Part shown: positions 15,671 to 23,956 of the stretch, in pieces
How positions within the stretch are numbered: position 1 is the stretch's first letter
Layout of the letters: every line of letters starts with the position of its first letter
Assembly (NCBI GenBank): GCA_964372215.1
Contig: CAYJQC010000005.1
Coordinates: 1 to 64,000, forward strand
DNA length: 64,000 nt
Reading direction: 5' to 3'
DNA from: DAIMFL01 sp964372215
Lineage (GTDB): Bacteria > Pseudomonadota > Alphaproteobacteria > Dongiales > Dongiaceae
Program-made: the position numbers and the translations under genes
Notes under the pieces: generated by a model
Databases searched by the model: none
Told to the model about the DNA's origin: nothing
What the model saw: the letters and a program-made list of their open reading frames with translations, nothing else

Positions 15671-17019
15671 GCGCCGGCTGGAAGCCGATGACGCTCGCCG
15701 GCTGGGGCCGCAGCAGCCGCGCCGCGGTCGAGGCCTGCCGGCCCGAGCGGGTGGCCGAGGCCCAACGGGCGATCGGCCTCGCCGGCACCGAGGGCATCAT
15801 CGCCCACGGCAGCGGGCGCAGCTACGGCGACGCCGCGCTCAATGGCGGCGGCCGCGTCCTGCTGACGCGCCGCCTCGACCGCATTCTCGCCTTCGATCCG
15901 GCGACCGGCGACCTGGTCGCCGAGCCCGGCGTCACCTTCGCCGATCTGCTCGATGTCTTCCTGCCGCGCGGCTTCATTGCGCCGGCCACCCCGGGCACCG
16001 CCTTCGCCACCCTGGGCGGCGCCGTCGCCAACGACGTGCACGGCAAGAATCACGACCGCGCCGGCAGTTTCGGCGATCATCTGCAATGGCTCGATCTGCT
16101 GCTGCCCTCGGGCGAGATTCGGCGCGTCTCGCCCGACGCCGACGGCGAGCTGTTCGCCGCCACCATCGGCGGAGTCGGCCTGACCGGCGTGGTTCTCGCG
16201 CTCGCGTTCCGGCTGCAGCGCGTGCCGTCGCCCGCGGTCAGCCTGCGGGAGCGGCGAATCGGCGATCTCGAGGCCTTCCTGGCGGCATTCGCCGAGCAGC
16301 GCGCCAGCGCGACCTATTCGGTCGGCTGGATCGACGGGCTGGCGCGCGGGCGCCATCTCGGCCGCGGCATCCTCGAGCTGGCCGAGCCGGCGGAAGACGC
16401 CGGCACGCTGGCGCTGGCGCCGCCGCGGGCGCGCCGCATGCCGATCGATCTTCCCGCCTTTGCGCTCAATCCGGCGAGCGTCGGCCTGTTCAACGCGCTC
16501 TATTATCGCCGCGTGCCGGCCGGCGGGCGCACCCGGCTGCTGCCCTATCGGCAATTCCTCTACCCGCTCGACGCGCTGCACGACTGGAATCGCATCTATG
16601 GGCGCCGCGGCTTCTACCAGTTCCAGTGCGTGCTGCCGGACCCGGCGGCGCCGTCCGGCCTGCGCGCCCTGCTCGAGGCGATCTCGCAAACCCGGGCGGC
16701 CTCGTTCCTGGCGGTGCTCAAGACCCTGGGCGGCGAGGGCAGGGGGCATTTGTCGTTTCCGATGCGCGGACACACCCTGGCGCTCGATTTCCCGCGCGCG
16801 TCCGGCGCCGAAGCGCTGATGGCGCGGCTGGAGCGCCTGACCCTCGATCACGGCGGCCGGATCTATCTCGCCAAGGATGCCTGCCTGTCGGCCGCCGGCT
16901 TCGCCGCGATGTATCCCAGGCTCGACGCCTTCCGCGCCGTGCTCGCCAGGGTCGATCCGCAGCGCCGCATGGCCTCCGACATGTCCCGGCGCCTGGCGAT
17001 CCACGGAGGCCCGCGATGA
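15667..17019 (+). CDS. DprE1-like FAD-dependent decaprenylphosphoryl-ribose oxidase
   Basis: DprE1 oxidises the ribose C2 of polyprenyl-phosphoryl ribose; a partner then reduces it to arabinose. The 450-aa protein has a VAO/PCMH FAD domain with GSGRSYGDAALN, TPGTAFATLGGAVANDVHGK and IGGVGLTGVV. The DprE1-specific C-terminal half includes DWNRIYGRRGFYQFQ, IYLAKDACLSA (the active-site Lys) and the ending MASDMSRRLAI. The residue equal to Cys387 of the mycobacterial enzyme, the benzothiazinone target, is Ala372 in TLALDFP. It is coupled by ATGA on both sides. Confidence 0.88.
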   Translation: MSAGWKPMTLAGWGRSSRAAVEACRPERVAEAQRAIGLAGTEGIIAHGSGRSYGDAALNGGGRVLLTRRLDRILAFDPATGDLVAEPGVTFADLLDVFLPRGFIAPATPGTAFATLGGAVANDVHGKNHDRAGSFGDHLQWLDLLLPSGEIRRVSPDADGELFAATIGGVGLTGVVLALAFRLQRVPSPAVSLRERRIGDLEAFLAAFAEQRASATYSVGWIDGLARGRHLGRGILELAEPAEDAGTLALAPPRARRMPIDLPAFALNPASVGLFNALYYRRVPAGGRTRLLPYRQFLYPLDALHDWNRIYGRRGFYQFQCVLPDPAAPSGLRALLEAISQTRAASFLAVLKTLGGEGRGHLSFPMRGHTLALDFPRASGAEALMARLERLTLDHGGRIYLAKDACLSAAGFAAMYPRLDAFRAVLARVDPQRRMASDMSRRLAIHGGPR

Positions 17020-17765
17020 ACGGTGAGTGCTGGCTGGTGCTCGGTGCATCTTCCGCCGTCGCCCGCGCCTTCGCCCGGCTGGCGGCGGCGCAGGGGTCCG
17101 CCTTGTTGCTCGCCGGCCGCGACCTCGAGGACATCGAGCGCAGCGCCGCGGACCTGCGCACACGCGGTGCGCCGGCGGTTGCGGTGCTCGTCTTCGATGC
17201 TCTCGACAGCGCGAGCCATGACGGATTCGTCGAGCGCTGCCGCGAGGCCTGCGGCGCCGGTAGTCGTCTCAATCTGTTCCTGGCGTTCGGCGCCATGCCG
17301 GACCAGGCGGCGATCGACGGCGCCCCAAGCCTGGTTGCCGACACGATCGGTGCGAACTTCACCGGCGCCGCGTCGGTGCTGACCCGCCTGGCGCCGCTGC
17401 TCGAGGCCCAGGGCAGCGGCCGGGTGATCGCCCTGACCTCGGTCGCCGGCGATCGCGGGCGGCTCAAGAACTACGTCTACGGCGCCGCCAAGGCCGGCTT
17501 GAACACCTATCTCCAGGGCTTGCGCGCGCGGCTGTGCCGCGCCGGGGTCACGGTCACCACGGTGAAGGCCGGCTTCCTCGACACCGCCATGACCTTCGGG
17601 CTTCCCGGCATGTTCCTGGTGGCTTCGCCGGAGGCCTGCGCCGCGGCCTGCCTGCGCCATGCGACAAAAGGCCGCGACGTCGTGTACTTCCCCTGGTTCT
17701 GGTGGGGAATCATGAGCATCATCCGGGCGATACCCGAGCGCATCTTCAAGCGGCTCAACATCTGA
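17016..17765 (+). CDS. DprE2-like SDR, decaprenylphosphoryl-2-keto-ribose reductase
   Basis: A 249-aa SDR that completes the epimerisation by reducing the keto intermediate to polyprenyl-phosphoryl arabinose. The cofactor loop is LGASSAVARAFA, a variant of TGxxxGIG seen in DprE2 proteins. Catalytic YGAAKAGLNTYL (Tyr-x3-Lys) is intact. The C-terminus, PWFWWGIMSIIRAIPERIFK, is an aromatic amphipathic helix for membrane contact, also a DprE2 trait. Its ATG overlaps the DprE1 stop (ATGA). It is the last gene of the operon. Confidence 0.88.
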   Translation: MNGECWLVLGASSAVARAFARLAAAQGSALLLAGRDLEDIERSAADLRTRGAPAVAVLVFDALDSASHDGFVERCREACGAGSRLNLFLAFGAMPDQAAIDGAPSLVADTIGANFTGAASVLTRLAPLLEAQGSGRVIALTSVAGDRGRLKNYVYGAAKAGLNTYLQGLRARLCRAGVTVTTVKAGFLDTAMTFGLPGMFLVASPEACAAACLRHATKGRDVVYFPWFWWGIMSIIRAIPERIFKRLNI

Positions 17766-17876
17766 TCCGCGGTGACGCGCTTGCTTCATCGAATCCTTCA
17801 TCGGGACGTCACAAAACCGTAACTGTCTTGTCTCGTCGCTCCCTGGCTTAATTCGGCGCCAGGGTTCACCGGACAA

Positions 17877-19430
17877 ATGTTGCACGAGATCGAGCTCAAG
17901 CTGAGCCTGCCGCCGGAACAGGCGACCCGCCTTGGCCGCAATCCGTTGCTGCGCTCGCTGGCCCGGCGCCGTGCCGTGACCCGCCGACTGGTCAGCGTCT
18001 ATTTCGATACGCCGAATCTGACGCTTGCCGCGCATGGCATGGCGCTCCGGGTGCGTCAGATCGGTGCCAAGCGCATCCAGACCCTCAAAGTGGCGGTCGA
18101 TGGCTCGACCGGCCTGCAGGTCCATCGGGAGATCGAGCACGAGATCGCCGGCGACCTGCCCAACCTCGCGCTGATCGACGACGAGCGGCTGCGCGAATTC
18201 TTCGCCACCAACGGAATCGCGACCAACCTGGTCGCGGTCTTCATCACCGAGTTCGAACGCCGTACCTGGCCGCTGCAGATGTTCGACAGCGAGATCGAGC
18301 TGGCGCTCGATCGCGGCGAGATCCGCGGCGGCGGACGGCGCATGGACATCTCCGAGGCCGAGCTGGAGCTGAAGGCGGGACGGCCGGAGCGGCTGTACGA
18401 GCTGGCGCTGGCATTGCACGGCACGGTTCCATTCACCCTGGAGCCGCGCACCAAGTCGGCGCGCGGCTACGCGCTGTTCAACGACGCGCGGCCCGAGCCG
18501 CGGCGCGCCGAGCCGGTCCGGCTCGAGCTGGAGATGAGCGCCGCCCAGGCCTTCGTCGAGATCGCCCGCAACTGCGTGGCCCAGCTGCGCGCCAACGAGG
18601 AGCCGGTGCGCCACGGCGAGGACCCGGAGGGCGTGCATCAGCTGCGGGTCGGCGTGCGCCGGCTGCGCGCGCTGGTCGGCATCTTCCGCAACGACCTCGA
18701 CAATCCCGTCCACGGGTACCTGTCGTCCGAGCTGCGCTGGCTGCAGCGGCAACTCGGCCCGGCCCGCGACTGGGACGTGTTCATCGACGACACCCTAGAG
18801 CCGCTGCATCGCAGGCTCGACGGCGAGCTCGCGGTCGAAACCATGCGGCGCGAGGCGCGCGCGGCGCGCGAGACCGCCTACCGGGCCGCGATCGCCGCGC
18901 TGGCGGCGCCGCGCTACACCGAGCTGCTGCTCAAGCTCGAGCTGTGGCTCGACAGCGGCGCCTGGGCGGCGGTGATGCAGGCCGACGAACCGCCGCGGCC
19001 GCTGTCGGGACCGGTCGGCGCCTTCGCCGTCGAGGTGCTGCAGAAGCGCCACAAGCGCATGCGCAAGTATGGCGGCAAGCATGCGGCCCTGAGCGAGTCC
19101 GAGCTGCACCGGCTGCGCATCCTGGGCAAGAAGACCCGCTATGCCGCCGAGTTTTTCCGCGAGCTGTTCCCGCGCAAGGCGGCAAAGCGCTATCACGTCG
19201 CGCTGGTCGAGATTCAGGAAACCCTGGGCTCGCTCAACGACGCGGTGGTCAGCCGGCAGCTGATCGCCGAGCTGGAGCGGCGCCTGGCAGTCACCGCGCC
19301 GGCCCTGACGCCGCGCGCCGTCGGCATCGTGCTCGGCTGGCAGGCGGCGCGCATCGACCGGGACATCGCCCGGTTCCGGGCGGTCTGGGAACGCTTCCTT
19401 GAAATCCGGCCGTTCTGGCCGAAGGGCTGA
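17877..19430 (+). CDS. CYTH and CHAD domain-containing protein
   Basis: A 517-aa protein. The N-terminal CYTH domain (about 1-200) begins with EIELKL, the ExExK signature, and has further acid and basic residues of the triphosphate tunnel (VYFDTPNLTLAAHGMALRVR). Enzymes of this type hydrolyse triphosphate. The C-terminal CHAD domain (about 220-500) has repeated basic helices (HQLRVGVRRLRALVGIF, LHRLRILGKKTRYAAEFF) that bind polyphosphate. Location next to sixA, ppk1 and ppx fits a polyphosphate role: a polyphosphate-binding triphosphatase. The start at 17877 lacks a clear SD. Confidence 0.92.
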   Translation: MLHEIELKLSLPPEQATRLGRNPLLRSLARRRAVTRRLVSVYFDTPNLTLAAHGMALRVRQIGAKRIQTLKVAVDGSTGLQVHREIEHEIAGDLPNLALIDDERLREFFATNGIATNLVAVFITEFERRTWPLQMFDSEIELALDRGEIRGGGRRMDISEAELELKAGRPERLYELALALHGTVPFTLEPRTKSARGYALFNDARPEPRRAEPVRLELEMSAAQAFVEIARNCVAQLRANEEPVRHGEDPEGVHQLRVGVRRLRALVGIFRNDLDNPVHGYLSSELRWLQRQLGPARDWDVFIDDTLEPLHRRLDGELAVETMRREARAARETAYRAAIAALAAPRYTELLLKLELWLDSGAWAAVMQADEPPRPLSGPVGAFAVEVLQKRHKRMRKYGGKHAALSESELHRLRILGKKTRYAAEFFRELFPRKAAKRYHVALVEIQETLGSLNDAVVSRQLIAELERRLAVTAPALTPRAVGIVLGWQAARIDRDIARFRAVWERFLEIRPFWPKG

Positions 19431-19441
19431 GGCAAGACCGC

Positions 19442-19963
19442 TCAGGTCTCCTCGGTCTGGCGCGGCGCGACGAAGTCTTCGAGCAGGCCACCGGCAGGGG
19501 CGACCTCGCTCCAGCGGGCGCAGTCGAAGCGCAGCACCGCCAGCCCGGCGGTCGGGAACTTGCGCGCCATGCGGTGCAGACTGTTGCCCGCGGCGCTGCC
19601 GGCGAGCCGTCCGGCGAAGCGCTCGAGCCCGGGATTGTGCGCGATGACCAGCGCCGTCTCGGCGTCGTCGGGGAGCGACTGCACGATCTGAAGCAGGACT
19701 GCCGGCTCGGCCATGTACAGCGATTCCTCGTAGCGCAGCTCGGGCGCCATGTCGAGCTGCGGCTCGAGCCGTTCGAAGGTCTCGCGCGCACGCTGCGCGG
19801 TCGAGCAGACGACGATGTCGGGCGACAGCCGCCGCGCCACCAGGAGCCGGCCGACGCGCGGCGCCGCCTGCCGGCCGCGCGGCGCCAGCGGGCGGTCGAA
19901 ATCGACCAGGGCGGGATCGTCCCAGCTCGACTTGGCATGGCGCAGCAGCAGCAGGGTCTTCAT
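19442..19963 (-). CDS. sixA: SixA-like histidine phosphatase
   Basis: A 173-aa histidine phosphatase-superfamily protein. The RHG-type motif is LRHAKSSW with catalytic His9; the second His is in IAHNPGLERFA. The length and motif match SixA, which removes phosphate from phosphohistidine in HPt or PTSNtr proteins. It converges on the CYTH-CHAD gene (11-base gap) and is divergent from ppk1, so it may share the 19964-20257 regulatory region. Confidence 0.9.
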   Translation of the reverse strand: MKTLLLLRHAKSSWDDPALVDFDRPLAPRGRQAAPRVGRLLVARRLSPDIVVCSTAQRARETFERLEPQLDMAPELRYEESLYMAEPAVLLQIVQSLPDDAETALVIAHNPGLERFAGRLAGSAAGNSLHRMARKFPTAGLAVLRFDCARWSEVAPAGGLLEDFVAPRQTEET

Positions 19964-20109
19964 GATCCGACGGTCACCGAGGGGTCCGGCTCAGGCGGCG
20001 ACGCGCCGCCGCCGAATGGTCGCACAGATCGCCGAGGCTTGGCACCCGCGGTGCCGCGTGGCGGCATCCGGCGGCAACGCGAGCGGACAGGAACTCGTTG
20101 ACCCCGGCC

Positions 20110-20127
20110 GTGTCATGACATTTTCAT
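20110..20127 (+). promoter_or_regulatory. Pho box upstream of ppk1
   Basis: GTGTCAT-GACA-TTTTCAT matches the PhoB site (two CTGTCAT repeats four bases apart) at 11 of 14 positions. A TATATA -10-like hexamer lies at 20136-20141, 8 bp after the box, where PhoB stands in for the -35. This predicts induction of polyphosphate synthesis under phosphate starvation. Confidence 0.6.
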
Positions 20128-20257
20128 GAAGGCAATATATAGTCGGCGCTTGGCGGCTCGTTCGACGCCGCCAGGCTGTCGTCGTCGCCGGCGGCGAGAC
20201 CGTCGACGGCCCGATCTTCCCGGGCCGGAAACGGCGTGCCCACAGGAGCTTGAACCC

Positions 20258-22402
20258 TTGGACGACACCAAGCCCCTCGATCGAAGCAGTTCGGGCCTGG
20301 TGCCGGAGGGCCGCTTCATCAATCGAGAGTTGTCGTGGCTCGCGTTCAACGAACGCGTGCTCGAGGAGGCGGGAAATCCGGCCCATCCGTTGCTCGAGCG
20401 GCTGCGCTTCCTGTCGATCTCGGCCAGCAACCTGGACGAGTTCTACATGGTCCGTGTCGCCGGCCTCAAAGGCCAGGTGGCGGCCGGCGTCACCACGCCG
20501 AGCCAGGACGGCCTGACGCCGGCCCAGCAGCTCATGGCCAGCAACAGCCGCTCCAGCGAGCTGATGAGCAACCAGCAGGCGTGCTGGCGCGCGCTGCGCC
20601 GGGAACTGCGCGACAACGGCATCGTCGTGCTCGATCCGGGGGAGCTCGCGGCCGAGGACAAGCTGTGGCTCGACGCTCATTTCTTCGACGAGATCTTCCC
20701 GGTGCTGACGCCGATGGCGATCGACCCGGCGCACCCGTTCCCGTTCATCCCCAATCTCGGCTTCGCCCTGGTGCTGGAGCTGTCGAGTCCGACCGAAGGC
20801 CGCGGCCTGCGTGCGCTGCTGCCGTTGCCGGCGCTGCTGGCGCGCTTCATCCGGCTGCCCGGCGCCGAGATTCGCTTCTTGCCGCTCGAGGATCTGGTCA
20901 GCCTCTATCTCGACCGCCTGTTCCCCGGGTTCGAGGTCGTCGGCATCGGCCAGTTCCGCATCATCCGCGACAGCGAGATGGAGATCGAGGAGGAGGCCGA
21001 GGATCTGGTCCGCCTGTTCGAGAGCGCGCTGAAGCGCCGGCGGCGCGGCAACGTGATCCGGCTCAAGGTCAACGCCGCGATGCCGGAGAATCTGCTCGCC
21101 TTCGTCACCGACGAGCTCAACGTCTCGCCGTCCGACGTGTTCGTGCTCGAGGGCCTGCTGGGCCTTGCCAGCACCTCGAAGCTGATCGGCGACGAGCGGC
21201 CGGACCTGAAGTTCTCGACCTACAATCCGCGCTTTCCCGAGCGGATCCGCGACATGGGCGGGGATTGCTTCGCCGCGATCCGGCAGAAGGACCTGATCGT
21301 CCATCATCCCTTCGAGAGCTTCGACGTGGTGGTGCAGTTCGTGCTGCAGGCGGCGCGCGACCCGTCGGTGGTGGCGATCAAGCAGACGCTCTATCGCACC
21401 AGCGACGATTCGCCGATCGTGAAGGCGCTGATCGAGGCCGCCGACAAGGGCAAGTCGGTGACCGCCCTGGTCGAGCTCAAGGCCCGCTTCGACGAGGAGG
21501 CCAACATCCGCTGGGCGCGCGACCTGGAGCGCGCCGGGGTGCAGGTGATCTACGGTTTCCTCGAGCTGAAGACCCACGCCAAGGTGTCCATGGTGGTGCG
21601 CCGCGAAGGCGGCTCCTTGCGCACCTATGTGCATTTCGGCACCGGCAACTACCATCCGGTGACCGCGAAGATCTACACCGACCTGTCGTTCTTCACCTGC
21701 GATCCCGGGCTGTGCCACGACGCCGCGCGGGTGTTCAACTACATGACCGGCTACGCGCGGCCCGAGCGCATGGAGAAGCTGGCGATCGCGCCGCTCACCC
21801 TGCGCTCGACCCTGCGGCAACTGGTCGAGGACGAGATCGCCCATGTGAAGGCCGGCCGGCCGGGGGCGATCTGGGTCAAGATGAACTCGCTGGTCGATCC
21901 GGAAATGATCGAAACGCTCTATCGCGCGTCCCAGGCCGGCGTGCAGATCGACTTGGTGGTGCGCGGCATCTGCTGCCTGCGGCCCGGCGTTCCGGGCCTG
22001 TCCGGGAACATCCGGGTGAAGAGCATCATCGGTCGTTTCCTCGAACATTCCCGCATCGTCTGCGTCGGCAACGGCCACGGGCTGCCATCGCGCGAAGCCA
22101 AGGTGTTCATCACCTCGGCCGACTGGATGCCGCGCAACTTCGACTGGCGGGTCGAGACCCTGGTGCCGATCGAGAACCCGACGGTGCATCAGCAGGTGCT
22201 CGACCAGATCATGGTGGCCAATCTGAAGGACACTGCCCAGAGCTGGACGCTCGGTCCGGACGGCACCTATGCGCGGGTCCAGGGTGGCGCCGACGGCTTC
22301 AGCGCCCATCTCTACTTCATGACCAATCCGAGCCTGTCGGGTCGGGGCAGCGCGCTCAAGCGGGCGAAGAAGGCTCCCCAGCTGGTGCTGACCAAGGCCT
22401 GA
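20258..22402 (+). CDS. ppk1: Polyphosphate kinase 1
   Basis: PPK1 reversibly polymerises the gamma-phosphate of ATP into polyphosphate. I chose the TTG at 20258 because AGGAGC lies 8 bases before it; this gives 714 aa, close to the 690-720 usual. The frame upstream is Arg-rich and not conserved. Domain order is N (FINRELSWLAFNERVLEEA), head, and two PLD-like C-domains. ELKTHAKVSMVVRREGG holds the autophosphorylated His, and YVHFGTGNYHP and YTDLSFFTC are intact. A Pho box lies at 20110-20127. ppx follows after 14 bases. Confidence 0.96.
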   Translation: MDDTKPLDRSSSGLVPEGRFINRELSWLAFNERVLEEAGNPAHPLLERLRFLSISASNLDEFYMVRVAGLKGQVAAGVTTPSQDGLTPAQQLMASNSRSSELMSNQQACWRALRRELRDNGIVVLDPGELAAEDKLWLDAHFFDEIFPVLTPMAIDPAHPFPFIPNLGFALVLELSSPTEGRGLRALLPLPALLARFIRLPGAEIRFLPLEDLVSLYLDRLFPGFEVVGIGQFRIIRDSEMEIEEEAEDLVRLFESALKRRRRGNVIRLKVNAAMPENLLAFVTDELNVSPSDVFVLEGLLGLASTSKLIGDERPDLKFSTYNPRFPERIRDMGGDCFAAIRQKDLIVHHPFESFDVVVQFVLQAARDPSVVAIKQTLYRTSDDSPIVKALIEAADKGKSVTALVELKARFDEEANIRWARDLERAGVQVIYGFLELKTHAKVSMVVRREGGSLRTYVHFGTGNYHPVTAKIYTDLSFFTCDPGLCHDAARVFNYMTGYARPERMEKLAIAPLTLRSTLRQLVEDEIAHVKAGRPGAIWVKMNSLVDPEMIETLYRASQAGVQIDLVVRGICCLRPGVPGLSGNIRVKSIIGRFLEHSRIVCVGNGHGLPSREAKVFITSADWMPRNFDWRVETLVPIENPTVHQQVLDQIMVANLKDTAQSWTLGPDGTYARVQGGADGFSAHLYFMTNPSLSGRGSALKRAKKAPQLVLTKA

Positions 22403-22416
22403 TCTTGCGAGCCCCG

Positions 22417-23922
22417 ATGGCCCTGCGCGCGTCCGCCCCGGCCACCCTGGCCGCCCGCGCCGGCGTGGTCGATATCGGCTCGAACTCGATCCGGCTGGTG
22501 GTGTTCGATCGGCTGACCCGCGTGCCGATCGCGCTGTTCAACGAGAAGGTGCTGTGCGGCCTGGGCCGCGGGCTGGAGACCACCGGCCGGCTCAACGCCA
22601 CCGGCGTCGAGATGGCGCTCGCCAACCTGACGCGCTTCGTCACCATCGGCCGGGCGATGGAGGTCGGTCGCCTCGATCTGCTCGCCACCGCGGCGGTGCG
22701 CGACGCCGCCAACGGCCGCGAGTTCGTCGCCGAGGTCGAGCGGCGCTGCGGCATTCCCGTCAGCATCCTGAGCGGCGAGGAGGAAGCCAGACTGTCGGCG
22801 CTCGGCGTGGTCGCCGGCGTGCCCGACGCCGACGGGCTGATGGGCGATCTCGGCGGCGGCAGCCTGGAGCTGGTGGAGCTGAACAAGGGCGAACTCGGCC
22901 GCCACGTCACCTTGCCGCTCGGTCCGCTGCGGCTGATGGTCGCCGCCGAGGACCGCGAGGCGGCGCGCGACATCGTCGACCGCCAGTTCGGCGCCCTCGA
23001 CTGGCTCGGCAACCTCAAGGGCCGCACCTTCTATCCGGTCGGCGGCGCGTGGCGTACCCTGGCGCGGATCCACATCGAGCAGAATCACTATCCGCTGCAC
23101 GTGATCCAGCAGTACCAGATCGGGCGGCGCGACGCCGAGGACCTGGTGCGGGTGCTGAGCCGGCTCGGCAAGCGCTCGATCGCCAGCCTGCCGCGGCGGC
23201 GCGCCGAAAGCCTGCCCTATGCCTCGATCGTGCTGGAGCGGCTGCTGCGCCTGGTGCGGCCCGAGCGTATCGTGTTCTCCGCCTACGGCCTGCGCGAAGG
23301 TCATCTCTACAACCAGCTTCCGCCGGCCGAGCAGAAGAAGGACCCGCTGCTCGCCGCCTGCGGCGACATCGCGGCCATCGAGCGGCGCTTCGGCCTGCTG
23401 GGTCCGCTGCTCTGCGACTGGCTGGAACCGCTGTTCCCGATGGACGGCGCGGCGGAACGCCGGCTGCGCTTGGCGATCTGCCTGCTGAGCGACATCGCCT
23501 GGCGCGAGCATCCCGACTACCGCGCGCAGCACGCCTTCACCCGGGTCCTGCATCTGCCGATCGCCGGCCTCGACCATGCGGAGCGGGTGATCGCGGCGCT
23601 GGCGTTGGCGGTACGCTATGGCGGCGAGCTCGATGCGCCGGATGTGCTGCCGGTGCGCAGGCTGGTCGACGAGGCGCAACTGCAGCGCGCCATCGTCACC
23701 GGGCTCGGCCTGCGCTTGGCCTATTCCGTGAGCGGCGCCACCGTCGAGCTGCTGTCGCGCACCGCGCTGGCGCGCGACGACGCCCGGGTCACGCTGCTGC
23801 TGCCGCCGGAGGAGGAGGCGATGCACGGCGAGGCGGTGCAACGCCGCCTCGATGCCCTCGGCAAGGCGCTCGGTCAGCGGACCGCGGTCGCCGAGGCCGA
23901 GATCCGCCGCACCGGGCCCTGA
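22417..23922 (+). CDS. ppx: Exopolyphosphatase, Ppx/GppA family
   Basis: PPX removes terminal phosphates from polyphosphate, and GppA relatives also act on pppGpp. The protein is 501 aa with an ASKHA fold: VVDIGSNSIRLVVFD (P-loop 1, about 16-30), TAAVRDAANG, the catalytic Glu in LSGEEEARLSALG, and GDLGGGSLEL (P-loop 2). A C-terminal HD-like helical domain follows (AICLLSDIAWREHPDYRAQHAF). It is 14 bases after ppk1, giving a make-and-break pair in one transcript. A TTG at 22405 is an alternative start. Confidence 0.94.
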   Translation: MALRASAPATLAARAGVVDIGSNSIRLVVFDRLTRVPIALFNEKVLCGLGRGLETTGRLNATGVEMALANLTRFVTIGRAMEVGRLDLLATAAVRDAANGREFVAEVERRCGIPVSILSGEEEARLSALGVVAGVPDADGLMGDLGGGSLELVELNKGELGRHVTLPLGPLRLMVAAEDREAARDIVDRQFGALDWLGNLKGRTFYPVGGAWRTLARIHIEQNHYPLHVIQQYQIGRRDAEDLVRVLSRLGKRSIASLPRRRAESLPYASIVLERLLRLVRPERIVFSAYGLREGHLYNQLPPAEQKKDPLLAACGDIAAIERRFGLLGPLLCDWLEPLFPMDGAAERRLRLAICLLSDIAWREHPDYRAQHAFTRVLHLPIAGLDHAERVIAALALAVRYGGELDAPDVLPVRRLVDEAQLQRAIVTGLGLRLAYSVSGATVELLSRTALARDDARVTLLLPPEEEAMHGEAVQRRLDALGKALGQRTAVAEAEIRRTGP

Positions 23923-23956
23923 AACTCCCGGGCCCTGAAACTCCCGGGCCTGAAGT
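23914..23956. repeat. Short tandem duplication at the ppx stop
   Basis: The string CCTGAAACTCCCGGGC occurs twice in a row, with a third partial copy, between the convergent ppx and M23 genes. The first copy holds the ppx stop codon. The GGGCCC/CCCGGG content gives weak hairpins without a T-run. Confidence 0.6.

Noticed and set aside
20335..22400. Long open frame antisense or shifted across ppk1, joining ppx
   Set aside because: The ppk1 frame is conserved end to end; the other is the typical GC-rich shadow and only becomes real in ppx from 22417.
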